64,000 bases of DNA from Bimastos eiseni (taxonomy: Eukaryota > Annelida > Clitellata > Crassiclitellata > Lumbricidae), in NCBI GenBank assembly GCA_959347315.1, contig OY365806.1, forward strand, positions 56,478,350 through 56,542,349, written 5' to 3'. Both the position numbers and the translations under genes were made by a program. Below, piece by piece: positions 23,072 to 44,041 of the stretch (its first letter is position 1; each line of letters opens with the position of its first letter). The notes below the pieces were generated by a model, which was not told the origin of the DNA, made no database searches, and was given only the letters and a program-made list of their open reading frames with translations.

Positions 23072-23257
23072 TCAGGGCCTCCACTTCTGGAACAACATCT
23101 GAGGCTTTGAAGAACACTCGCTTCGAGCTTCTTTCTTTAATGCTGTGGATAGCCGAAAATGCTCAGAGCAGATAAAGTCTGTTGATTTTGGCTGCCATTT
23201 CAGACATTTAATTGCATCCATCCACTTCTTTGTCAGCTCTAAATTTTCAATGAAAAA
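23072..23257 (-). pseudogene. THAP zinc-finger C-terminal half exon
   Basis: After a TTTTTGCAG acceptor at 23258-23266 the minus strand reads FFIENLELTKKWMDAIKCLK, then WQPKSTDFICSEHF. This is the second half of a THAP domain (basic KKW segment, then the C-x2-H zinc ligands). The usual AVPTIF box does not follow in this frame; a one-base shift gives ASDVVPEVEAL, so a frameshift is likely. It is separate from the P-element THAP exon at 28860-29007. It could be the remnant of another P-type transposase or of a host THAP gene. Confidence 0.6.
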
Positions 23258-23854
23258 CTGCAAAAAATTAAATAAGACCATTTATTTATGCCACTACAAT
23301 TAATTAAATCTGTACTGCGTGCATGATTCACACAGAAATGCCAATATGAGGTGTATATCATCAGTTGCCAGAAGAAGATGCACTTATATTCCAAAATCCT
23401 TCAAAGTCAAAGAAATATTTTGTGCCAGTTTCTGAGGGAAGTGAATATGTGCTATGAAGTCCATTCCATTCTTTGGAGCAGAAGCAAGTTAAGAATGCAT
23501 GCCCGTATCTGCATTGTTGCTCAGCTAAGACATTAACTTGATGATTGCAATGCAAAGGGATATAGTACCCCCTGAAGAAAACTATTAAAGGAGTTTGCAT
23601 AATTGAATTCATTCACGCATGCATTATCACTGTAAATTTATACAACGTCCCATCAGGAAACCTACTCAGAGCTGGCCTGTTCTACCTACCATGCACTAGC
23701 CAATATGATGCCAAAAGTCATCGTGAATGAATATTTATCTGTCAGCAAAACAGTGCATAATAAGCTTAAAGAGTCACTAGGGAGGTGAAAAAATGTTGCA
23801 GTTTAATGACACTGTGCCATAACAAAGATGATTAGCGTCGCCCTCCTCCTTTAT

Positions 23855-24000
23855 CCAGGCTTGGGACTGGCAGTCAGGGTGCAAACAGTGGCCATACCAG
23901 GGAGGCATGCGGTACTCAGGGCTTTGTAGGTCAAACATGCCAATGCAATTTTATTCTGCATTGTATACATAATGATGCTCCGGCTGTTGTATTCTGGTCG
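23855..24000 (-). mobile_element. LINE fragment (weak)
   Basis: Minus-strand KIALACLTYKALSTACLPG resembles the K-I-A-L-L-T-Y-K-A-L segment of CR1/L2-like LINE ORF2. It is short, with no other matching block, so this is tentative. Confidence 0.4.
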
Positions 24001-24454
24001 CAAAACCATAATAGGCCTACATTTAAAAGCAATCGTGTCCGATGCACACAGACAACCATGAGAGCAAATGCAGACAAAAAGATGAGAATAAGACCGCATA
24101 CCACCCTAAAAAATTGCTCACCTATTAAAACGGAGGTCAGAACTCTTGATTAGTGCAGTAAAACGCACAACATGACGCCACCACCGTAAATTGTTTTACT
24201 TTTCGGCGATAAAAATCTGTTAGTTTCGTTATCTCTTCTATACAACACAGAACTTTCTTCCAGATGAATGGCGGCTACCGGAAAAAGGAAACTGAGCCAA
24301 GTGTGTACCATACAATAGGCAGTCTAAGTAATATATGATGTCTATGAGCATTGGACTCTTGAATGCGTCCGTGTTCAGATGTAACACGCCTTCCAATTGG
24401 TTGTCGCTGCTCAAGCACTCAGAAATCGCTGCTGTGCGATGAGGTTATAAATAG

Positions 24455-24469
24455 CACTAGAGGGAGTAT
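24455..24469 (+). repeat. P element left terminal inverted repeat
   Basis: CACTAGAGGGAGTAT, the exact reverse complement of 29455-29469. Confidence 0.9.
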
Positions 24470-24513
24470 GGCGCATCTTCTCTGCAGGCCAATGTGAAGT
24501 CACAATCGCAAAG

Positions 24514-24524
24514 CGACCTTGACC
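24514..24524 (+). repeat. P element left subterminal inverted repeat
   Basis: CGACCTTGACC, 59 bp in from the outer left end. It pairs with 29412-29422. In other P elements subterminal sites bind transposase or host factors; that role here is an inference. Confidence 0.7.
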
Positions 24525-24826
24525 CTAACTTTAGACGACTAGCACGTATGTGCATGATCAGATGCTGGGTTAGCACCATTAAAGTGATTTTTGTTATTCC
24601 TACTTCTTTATGTTCCTTCGCCACCGGACATCCGTCCATTGCGCATTTGGGTATTGATCCAGCCAGCGCCAGTCCCACGCCTGGAAAAAGAGGAAGGCGA
24701 CGCTAATGGTCTTTGTTATCACAGTAACCCCACAGCTAGTCGTTAAAAAGAAATCAACACTTCTTTGTTTATTACATACAGGTCACAGTTTTTCCAGTAA
24801 CTTTGATGGAAATAATACAGAGCACA

Positions 24827-24935
24827 CAACAGGTATTTTTACAACCTTCACAACTAGTGTTCATAATTTAGGCATTACCATTGATAGCACTCTTTCGTTT
24901 GCTTAACACATATCTAAGGTAATTAAAGGTCCTTA
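24827..24935 (+). mobile_element. LINE fragment inside the P element
   Basis: The + strand reads TTSVHNLGITIDSTLSFA, stop, HISK: the V-x-N-L-G-V-x-x-D-x-x-L-S-F-x-x-H-I block of CR1/L2-like LINEs, with a stop replacing one codon. The same block appears on the minus strand near 56470. Confidence 0.6.
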
Positions 24936-25620
24936 AAATCACTTCAAGCTCTTGTCATGTTATTATACACCAAAAGCATGCACAATATACAGACAATAAT
25001 GTTTATATCAATCAAAATTCATTTATTAGGTTATTTGACACAGACGCAGCTTAGAAAAAAAACAACAGCATTTAGTGCCTGGGGCAATACTGGAAAACAC
25101 AAAGGCATCAAAGGGAGAACTTACAGTAATCATAATTGTAATGTAGTCAAGCATTTATATAGGGCCGCTCAAATCAACAGCTCTCTCAACAGGCGTCTGT
25201 GCATGGGCAAGGGAATAGAAAAGTCTTAAGACATCTCCGAAACTGGCACGGTGATAGAATCAGTAATTCCACCATCCGCAGTCACACAAATATAATTTAT
25301 GCTGTACACAGTCTTAAGTACAAGTATATGTTAATGCATAGTCTGTATTAAAGTCTATTTTACAGAAATCAACATTATGTACTATTTTTAAATGCAATAA
25401 ACTGCATACTCAATGGATGGCTTAATGATAGAATAGAAACTCCTTTCTGTCACTATTCCCAAATTTACACTCGATCTAGTTAATTATGCAATTCAGAAAC
25501 ATTGCAATGCAGTCAATGGTCATACTACCTAAGATTAAGATTGAATTCTTGAGATAACATATTTTGATAGCTATACAGAGGCAGATCAGTTAAAATACCA
25601 CATGTTTTTTCTACTGGCCA

Positions 25621-28600
25621 CTAAAAATCAGTTTTATTTAGTTTAGATCGTTTATTATGTTCATGAATGCTTCTTGTGAAACATTTCCCTTGGTGATGCA
25701 GACGACAGGTAAGGTACTCGTCAACTACTGCCTTCATGAGTAGAACCCGGTAATCCCTAACTGGCTCAGTTTCAATGCAATGGTCCATTAGCGCAGAAAA
25801 GATGTTACTCCCAATAAAGGACTGGAGGACATCAGCAGTTAGGGCAGTTTTAAGACTTGAAGCAATAAGTGGCTTTCCTTTGGATCCATCCTACTTCTGA
25901 AGTGCGACTCTGTAGTTTTGCAAATCCGTACAACATCGTGAGAAGGACGTAGTAGACCTCCACGATCTTTGATCTCCAGAAGTCCAAAATCTCTAGGAAA
26001 TAGTTCATCCATGACTTTGTTCCAAAGCAGAACAGCTCTACAGTCATTGAATGGAAGATGTTTTGTCAACTTGCGAACAACGAAACCGGCAATATAGACC
26101 ACAACATTTTCTACGAAGTTAGACAACGAGCCAATATCAACCTGTGGTCCATATGTTTCAGAATCCTTGCATTCATCGATTAGTTTGCCTAAGGCATCAG
26201 CGAGTCGTAGAGATGCAACAGTGGCTACATCTGACTTCTCCTGTCTGTCAATTTTAGAAGAAATCATTAACACTGTGCAATTCGTCTGTGCAACACAGTT
26301 GCCAGTTTTTACTTCCTTCAACTGCTGATGTGTGAGTAGTCTTTTCCAAGGTGCTTTTAAATGAACAGCTAATGGGTTATTATTCCATCCTCCACGGCTT
26401 CTCACAGCACTGAAAAAGAGCTCAAGATGGTCCTGACTAACTTTATGCATCAAAAGATATTTCAAAACAGATTCATTCTTCACAAGTGTGTCAAATAAGG
26501 ACACTGCACTCGTACTGGACAATATAAAACCAATAACAGCAGTCTTGCGCAAACTCTGGCTTACCAGTTGCTCAGAAGGCAATTTCAATCAACACAAGTA
26601 CTCTTGTGCTTCAGCAACGAAAGGTCTCCAGACAGCCTCATTTGTTATGCGCATTGGTGCCTTGTATCCATGGGCAATGGGATTGCGACTATTGAGGAGA
26701 TCAAACAGTCGATCGACTGTTTGAATAAATTTAACTGTAGCTTCACATCCTTGAAACTGAGCCATCTTTAATGTGGTCTGGCAGAACTCCAAAGCATTAG
26801 CTACAGAAGCACTTAGAGCCTGTACAGCCAATTTCACTTTCATTTTCTGCTGTCTCCATTCGACATGTCTCTCATGCAACTTGTTCCCTGCTCGTAAACC
26901 TTCCGTGGTCTGTAGTGTTTGAAACTTCTCAATGTATGTCCACTTAATTTCACGACCATCAGCATCTAACAGAACACCTTTATCAGCTAACATATTCCGC
27001 ATTAATTTACCATGCGGCAAGCATCAAGGAAAAGATGGACTCTTTGGTTTGGATCTGAGGGATGCTCAAAGCTGGATAGAGGCTGTTCAGCATTTAGCTT
27101 TGCTCCAAGTTGCTGTGCCATGGTACAGTTAGCAGAACTTCCATCAAATGTGAGTGATGTAATAGAGACTCATGAAATATACATCATGCAATTTTTGCAA
27201 ACAAATTTGGACCAGATTGGCATGCTCCTTACCTTGCAGGCCATCAATTAAAAAGTACGCTACCGGTATCTTCTAATGCTCTCTCATACTAACAATCATC
27301 ATGACCAGTGCTTCTCTGGCTACAGGAAGGCTACTATTATCCTCAACAGCTACACCCATATCGACGTAACCAACAAATCTTCTACCATCCCACTCCACTT
27401 GCTTTCGAATGGCTATCTCATCCATCATCAGCGAACACACAAGTTGCTTTTCTGCCTGACTTTCAGCCATACTTCGTAAAGCTGCAAAGACGTCGTCATG
27501 GAAGCCAGGGCTTCCATCTACGCAGCTGTACCAATTCGCCAGTGTTTTTGGATGCGGAAGACAGTTTCCAAACTGGCTTCGAACAAAGTCGTATGCTTTA
27601 GCAGAATGAAAGTGTAGCGATAAAGCACAAATTTTTTGCCCATGAGGATACTTAGTTTTGATCTTCCCAGAAGCGGCACTTCTCATCCGTTTAGTTAAAT
27701 GAGCAAAAGCAGAATCATCAAACAAAGATAACAAATTCTGCTCAGCATGTTCTGTTATCAACTGCTTTTTTTGCATATCTGCTAGAAGATCTTTAAAGTT
27801 TGTTATTTTCTTTTGCAACCGTCGGTTGCACTGCTGTGCAAGTGTAAGTTTTTTCCGACCAGCAACCAGAGCACTTAGTGCTATATCCAGCTTACGTTTG
27901 ATCCGTTTTGGTGACTGCAAAACGTATGAACAGTCACCTGTTATTAGAGCTTTGCTGCTAGTAGACGGTGATTGTTCAGTATAATTTGTTCCAGGCATTT
28001 CAAGAGCAACACGAACATGAGCAGGAGTATCACAGTATTCAACATCATGCGACATGCGTTCTAGAACCCATCGAAATGGACGTTTCTTTGTCTGCAAATG
28101 ACTTGAAAAGTTAAATAGTGTCGGTTCAGCCCCTAAAAAAATAAATACAGGAAAAATGCAGAAATCAACTAAAATGCATTTTAAAGCACTAGACTTTTGC
28201 ATCACTGAAATCATCATTGGTACACTATTCTACGTCAAGTAATCAGATAGCTGATGTCATCTCCATGAATGACAGCTTAAATCGTTATACCACCAGAAAT
28301 AAAAATCTGAATGCACGATTTGAATTTCAACCGGTGCAACCACTTAGAAAGGAGACTTAGACAACTCCATTTGTGCTTTGGCAAGGTTTAGTTGGAACCA
28401 TCCTTCATGAGCACGGCGGTTTTGGCTCTTGAGTATTTCTCTTCCCCATTCCGAAAATGCCTGAAGTCCATATTATTTGTTGGTCTGTCATATGATTTTG
28501 GGAAAAGTAAACAAACCAAAGCTCAACAAACTGCAGTGGTCAATTCAACAGGATGCATTCAGGTTCCAGATCTGGCACCTCTAATTTGAGACCAGCAACT

Positions 28601-29007
28601 TAATCCAATCTAACCAATGCAATAGAAAGACCATACTATACAGGGGATACTGGAAATGCATTCGGCTACTCAGTTCTGCTGTGTTATCTATTACTCTATG
28701 CCCCAACTTTAAATTGGATATTAATTAGTTATTAGCTCAGTAATTACATATTTTCTTTGGTTTTACAATTGGAGATCCTGTGCCTTAATGAACACTGACA
28801 AAATGCAATTATATTTCTTTAATTCACTTATTACTGCAATCAAAACCAGTTTCACATACCTGGCAACAATCTCTTGCGCATGCCACTGTTGTAGAAACAT
28901 CCATCTTCGAAATGAACTGAACAGATATGCGAGTAGTCTGTCGGTGACCAATTGTCACGGTGCACCCGGACAGCCCATTTCTTTCTACGGTCAGGATATT
29001 TGGAAAC
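25621..29007 (-). pseudogene. P element transposase (THAP9-like), broken
   Basis: The THAP exon (29007-28860) splices in phase to a long block starting at 28132 with AEPTLFNFSSHLQ, the THAP-terminal box. Then follow a basic and coiled-coil-like stretch; HPKTLANWYSCVDGSPGFHD; LMMDEIAIRKQVEWDG with the first catalytic acid region of the RNase H-like fold; SLTFDGSSANCTMAQQLGAK with the D-G-x-x-x-N motif; and a C-terminal part with DHLELFFSAVRSRGGWNNNP (the acidic residue plus the R-x-x-G-G-W-N-x-N-P signature of P/THAP9 transposases) ending at 25621. Damage: TAG at 27273-27275, frameshifts near 27165 and 27010, TGA at 26589-26591 and a frameshift near 25880. The block 28132-25621 shows no intron. 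No intact first THAP exon is found; an ATG at 29380 soon meets a stop. Confidence 0.85.
28860..29007 (-). pseudogene. THAP-domain exon of the P element transposase
   Basis: Acceptor TTTATTACAG, then VSKYPDRRKKWAVRVHRDNW, SPTDYSHICSVHFEDGCFY and the donor GTATGTG. C-x2-H supplies two zinc ligands, and the KKW/W residues match the THAP core. The first C-x(2-4)-C pair should lie upstream (29008-29400); only a decayed candidate is seen there. Confidence 0.8.
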
Positions 29008-29411
29008 CTGTAATAAACATGAAAACCTTATTCGCTTGGAGTGTGACCACAATGAAAATCAGACCCAAAACTTACTAATTCAAGCTGCAACCAGAACGCC
29101 CGAGCATCATCATGCAACTCCAATCCTCAAATCACTCTGTTCGCTCTACTAATTCTTTGAATTAAATGAGTTTGCGGTTACCATTCAACTAAAAAAAACA
29201 AGCGGCCGGCAGACATTCAGCCTTAAACTCGACAATTTCATTTCCGTCCGAGGCTTACGCATTACAAATTTAGATAAAACACACAAAATAGCAACTTACA
29301 AATAAAATGATATTCCAGCAGCCTTGTTCTCTGACGTGAACAAATTGTTACATCCAGTTTAAAGTTGATCTTTTCGACATTTTGAGAAACTGTCTTGCCG
29401 GCGAACGTTGC

Positions 29412-29422
29412 GGTCAAGGTCG
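29412..29422 (-). repeat. P element right subterminal inverted repeat
   Basis: GGTCAAGGTCG, 47 bp in from the outer right end and the exact partner of 24514-24524. Confidence 0.7.
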
Positions 29423-29454
29423 TTTTTATGCGGTGATTTCACCATAGATACTCG

Positions 29455-29469
29455 ATACTCCCTCTAGTG
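29455..29469 (-). repeat. P element right terminal inverted repeat
   Basis: ATACTCCCTCTAGTG, on the transposase 5' side and adjacent to the PTGR1 upstream region. Confidence 0.9.
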
Positions 29470-29667
29470 TATATAATAAATCTCAATGAGTCTGTGCCGG
29501 GTTCCAAAGTTCATTTAAAACGCTGTTGAAAAAGTAGGCCTATACATTATACAACTGGGGCTGATACCAGTTGAATCCATCCATATACCTATTCTTAGGC
29601 TGCATCTGTCAAGATTTCGGCGCAAGTCATTTCGAGATTTTGTAGGTCGATTTCTGTTCTTACAAAA
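29470..29667 (+). promoter_or_regulatory. PTGR1 upstream region between P element and start codon
   Basis: All non-transposon DNA left upstream of PTGR1 is these 198 bp. A TATATAATAAAT run abuts the P element end at 29470. The start codon context is ACAAAAATGA, with A at -3. The transcription start is not identifiable, so the promoter may be here, in the P element, or both. Confidence 0.4.
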
Positions 29668-40349
<10,682 letters not shown>

Positions 40350-40987
40350 CTTCAACTTTGCGGTGACTGTGAAATCTGTCGGGATCAGTCGGCTATTGAG
40401 GGATTTTAAACCATTATTTACCTAGACTACAAAATTTTTTGACGATCATGAATATGGTAATCATTTGAAACAATTGACTGCACAATCAGTATGTTCTGCT
40501 TTCTGTGATTTGGGATTTTGAATACCGGTGTATTGAATGAACTGTGATTGTTATTCCAATATTCTAAAATGGATTCTATAAGCGATACATATACATTATA
40601 ACAGTAAAACCTTTTGTTTTGATTTACTATTTTATTTCAATATTTCAGATTGTCCAATCAACATACACAGATTATATACATGTATATAGCAGCTTAGAAA
40701 ATTGTTCCATACTGCTTCACATATAGTGACAGCTCACGTTTAAAATGCAAACAAAAACTCGGATAAAAAATTAAATGCCGAAGTTTAATTAAGGTAGACC
40801 TATTACAGGGACTATAGTTGTAGATTTTCACAAACTTTTAAACCACATTAGCATAGCACTATCTTGCACCATCTTAAATGACACCATACATGTATTGGGA
40901 GAAATGGAGTTAAAATATTACAATATTATAATTTCTGAAGTCTGGAATCATGCCAATAACGGCTATTTTTATTTTATTATGTTGTTA
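40350..40987. other. PTGR1 3' region
   Basis: AT-rich, presumably 3' UTR and flank. No further gene is seen before the hAT element. Confidence 0.5.
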
Positions 40988-41121
40988 GCAAAATGCAGTG
41001 GTGGCTCTAGGTTTTTCCATCATGGGGGCCGAGGTCCTGGGAAGGGGGGGGCAATTGGATACCCAAATTTTGTCAAAACTGAGAGTGCTAGGTATAGCTC
41101 TACACTGAGTGACATCGACCA

Positions 41122-41206
41122 TCTCTATAATGCATGTATATACATTATAGAGAATTCTTGTTGCTCTATAATGCATGTATATGCATTATAGAGCAACAAG
41201 AATTCT
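41122..41206. repeat. Nested palindromes
   Basis: 41151-41176 is the exact reverse complement of 41181-41206 with a 4-nt GTAT spacer (26-bp arms, AGAATTCTTGTTGCTCTATA start). It is preceded by an overlapping shorter hairpin sharing CTCTATAATGCATGTATA (41122-41153). Confidence 0.95.
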
Positions 41207-41322
41207 TCACATCAACAAACTAGATATTTTTAAATAGAATGACTTTATTTAAGAGTAAATCATTAACTATGCACATTACATACACTTAATGAAAAGCAAG
41301 TCTACGAGTGGCATGTCAAAAT

Positions 41323-42720
41323 TCAAACTGACCCACAAAGGCACCTGTGGTAATGGACTGCACGAACAGATCCAATCGACAACATTGTCAGACTACTTAG
41401 ACGAATACCAGACATAATGCTTTTTAGATATCTTTTAATAAATTTCAGAGCAGAAAAGCTTTTCCAACAGGCTGTTGATGTTACTGGTAAAACAATGGCT
41501 ATGTTCGACATTCTGTAGGCTACATTTCATGAAAAGAAAGTTAGTATGGTTCCAGAAAGAAGCCAGAATTCTCGTTGTGGTCATATTAGTTGCACATGAA
41601 ATTTAATGCATTAGCAAGGGCCCAACTTAGGGTTTTTTATGGTTGAGGTCTTCAACATTGCTGTCATACAAAAGCGCAAAAGACACAACATTATCATTAT
41701 AATTATTGTCATGTCAAAATTCAAGAAAGACGTGTTTTGGCCTGTCATAGCAATAAGTGGTCAGAGAATCGTCTTATCTAATTGAGAAATGTGCAGCCTA
41801 AATGTGGTCTGTGTGTTCACTAGAGAACGTTGTCCTACAGTTTCATCAACTGCCGAGCTAAAAAAAGACGGATAGGCGTTAAGCGGACAGTCGGACACCT
41901 TGCTTAGATAATACTGGGTCAATTTAACAATTCTTACTTTACTCTTCTGCTTTTACAAAGACCCCTCTTTCATCTCTATTTTCTTTGAAAGAGGCCGTTT
42001 TATGTTTGACAACGTCGGTAGCTGCATATTATTCAACACTTAAAGATTGGAGTTGAATTGATACAATATGTACATACATAATGTCTGATAATAATAACAA
42101 GCATCTAGCTTCAAGCCTTCAACTGCTCTTTCAACATTTTGCTCCATCAACATCCTTTAGTATATTATAACAATGTATCTAATTGATCATTGATATTACG
42201 GCAAGCATCAAAACGGTAAGCCCATCTAGTATCACTGATCTGCTGGAATTTCCTCGCCGGATCAGGAGGATGTATGTCACTATGTGCTTCAACCCATTTC
42301 TTATGCACAAGAAAACTTGAAGCAAAAACACGCAACCTTTCAATTATAAGTAATGCAAACATCTCTAGCTTCTGGAATAGATTCATTGACTGAAATTACA
42401 TTCGATTAAAGTGTGTGGCAATGTAAATAAATGGCCAGTGCCCTCCAACTGCCTTCTAACTGCTGGACACTCTTATTAACATTGCTCACTACACTTGCAC
42501 CATCATGACCTTGACCAACTAAACCTGAACCTATGTTTGCTTGACTTCAGAGCATCTAAAATAAGCCATGACAATTACTTTGCATCTAATCCGATTGCTG
42601 ATTTGAAATCTAGAAAATATTTATTCACTTCCTTGTTGGCTAAAAAATCGTATTACAAAGAATAGCTCTTCCTGCAACTAATATCCTTTGTCCCATCAAC
42701 AAGGATTGACGGCTATATAG
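41323..42720 (-). pseudogene. hAT transposase remnant (ZMYM1/TTF-type)
   Basis: In order on the minus strand: SILVDGTKDISCRKSY near 42710 (first catalytic acid region), GLVGQGHDGASVVSNVNKS near 42540 (the G-Q-G-Y-D-G-A motif), SDTRWAYRFDACRNINDQL near 42200 (R-W conserved segment), and LPVTSTACWKSFSALKFIKR (about 41490), the hAT C-terminal dimerisation motif with W in place of the usual E. Frameshifts and stops separate the blocks, so it is non-functional. Confidence 0.8.
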
Positions 42721-43014
42721 ATTCCTTGACCACTTTTATTGCCTGATCACTGACCATATCTATCACTAAAAATTCTAAGCAAGTAAGCAAGTGATCCTGT
42801 GAAAATGTTCAGAAAAAATAACTTCAGATTTTGTTTATGCAAGTTATAGTACTTTGTGCCTTTGAGAATGCCCCCAAAAAGTAATTCTGAATTTCATCAT
42901 GCATCATACATTAGCAAGTAAATATCAAATCTAAATGACACCATATTTCCTAGCACATTGGGAAAAAATCTGGGGGGGCCATGGCCCCTCTGTGGAGCCG
43001 CCACTGGCAAAATG

Positions 43015-43751
43015 CAATTTGACCACCACAGTAAAACCACAAACTTGTGTGAAAGTTGGGCTTGATGGTCCAACAAATTCTTAACTTCGATGAGATTTTA
43101 AAGAAAAGTAGCAGAAAAAGCAAATGCATTAGCAATCTGTAACTCAAAAAAAAATTTCAGCTGCATGCAATTTTCATTTTATGACTAGCAATGTTTTGAA
43201 ATTTGCAGGCAACAATTTCAGATTTGACTAAGCCTATAGCTTAAGTTGTGCTTGAGTAAAATATATCATTGAGACCAAACAAAGAAATATAACATAAACT
43301 GATTGAACTAGTGGAAATTAACCAAGGCTTAATGACTCATTTTGCTGCTGCCAGAAATTATATGTCTCAACAAGAATTTAAACTCCCAAGCATTACAACA
43401 TATATATAAGAAGGTTGAATCATAATTGAAGGTATGGGATGTAACCACACATTATCACACAAACTTGTCAAAGCATTCTTGATATCTATAGGAACTTATG
43501 GTGTAATCATGCTATATGAAATTGTGTGATGGATAATGTTAACACTCTGGACTCTGCTAGAAACAGTACAACAGTACACGTTAAACAAAGGCAAGCTCAC
43601 TGAATAACATCATTTGTTTTTTAAAATTGTCAAACTTGTAGGTAATGAAACAAGTTAGGTTCTAGCAGATTTCTGTTTTGAAAAAGAAATACACAGAGAA
43701 CTATTTGATAACTGAATCTCAAACACAAGTAGTTGAAGTCTAATGTAACTG
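43015..43751. other. Interval 3' of the minus-strand gene
   Basis: AT-rich; the 3' UTR of the minus-strand gene should lie here. No coding signal. Confidence 0.5.
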
Positions 43752-44041
43752 CTAAACAATAGTACAGCCATTAGAGGAGACATTAACAGAAGGTGAAGAT
43801 GATGAAACGGAAGAGACAATGGAAGAGGCAACAGGGGAAGAGGAAGCGGCATCATCTGTGGGTGGGCAAAATCCTTCGCTATCATCCAACTTCAAAGAGC
43901 TTTCGTAATAAACTCTCAACACTCGGATCCATGATTGTGAATCGCCATAGCTGCCGGAAACAAACGTGTCTTCACCATCTGACATGGTTCCGCTAATGTC
44001 GATCTTCAGACCAGATGTCTCCGCAGATATGACACGCAGAT
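43752..44041 (-). CDS. Repeat-protein gene terminal exon
   Basis: DLRVISAETSGLKIDISGTM, then QSWIRVLRVYYE, a Ser-rich tail and the C-terminus NGCTIV before TAG at 43752-43754. The last four residues fit a CaaX pattern loosely. Confidence 0.75.

Larger units (their letters stand above)
24455..29469 (-). mobile_element. P element (THAP9-type), 5,015 bp, degraded
   Basis: Perfect 15-bp terminal inverted repeats, CACTAGAGGGAGTAT (24455-24469) and ATACTCCCTCTAGTG (29455-29469), enclose a minus-strand transposase. An 11-bp subterminal inverted repeat lies inside each end: CGACCTTGACC (24514-24524) and GGTCAAGGTCG (29412-29422). Subterminal repeats inside the ends are a known feature of P elements. 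The flanks ATAAATAG and TATATAAT do not give a convincing 8-bp target duplication, so the exact junction is uncertain. The transposase carries stops and frameshifts, so this copy is not autonomous. The outer right end lies 198 bp upstream of the PTGR1 start codon. Confidence 0.85.
40996..43006 (-). mobile_element. Decayed autonomous-type hAT transposon with perfect 8-bp TSD
   Basis: The termini CAGTGGTGGCTCTAGG (40996) and, inverted, CAGTGGCGGCTCCACA (from 43006) are flanked by exact GCAAAATG copies at 40988-40995 and 43007-43014. Transposase remnants on the minus strand run from about 42720 to 41323. Total 2,011 bp, shorter than intact elements of this kind. Confidence 0.9.

Noticed and set aside
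24269..24320. ATGGCGGCTACCGGAAAAAG as the first exon of a + strand gene cut by the P element
   Set aside because: Frame closes after 16 codons, the only donor is weak, and no downstream exon was found.
24447..29477. 8-bp target duplication of the P element
   Set aside because: ATAAATAG and TATATAAT share only AT-rich wording; no exact duplication at the inferred ends.
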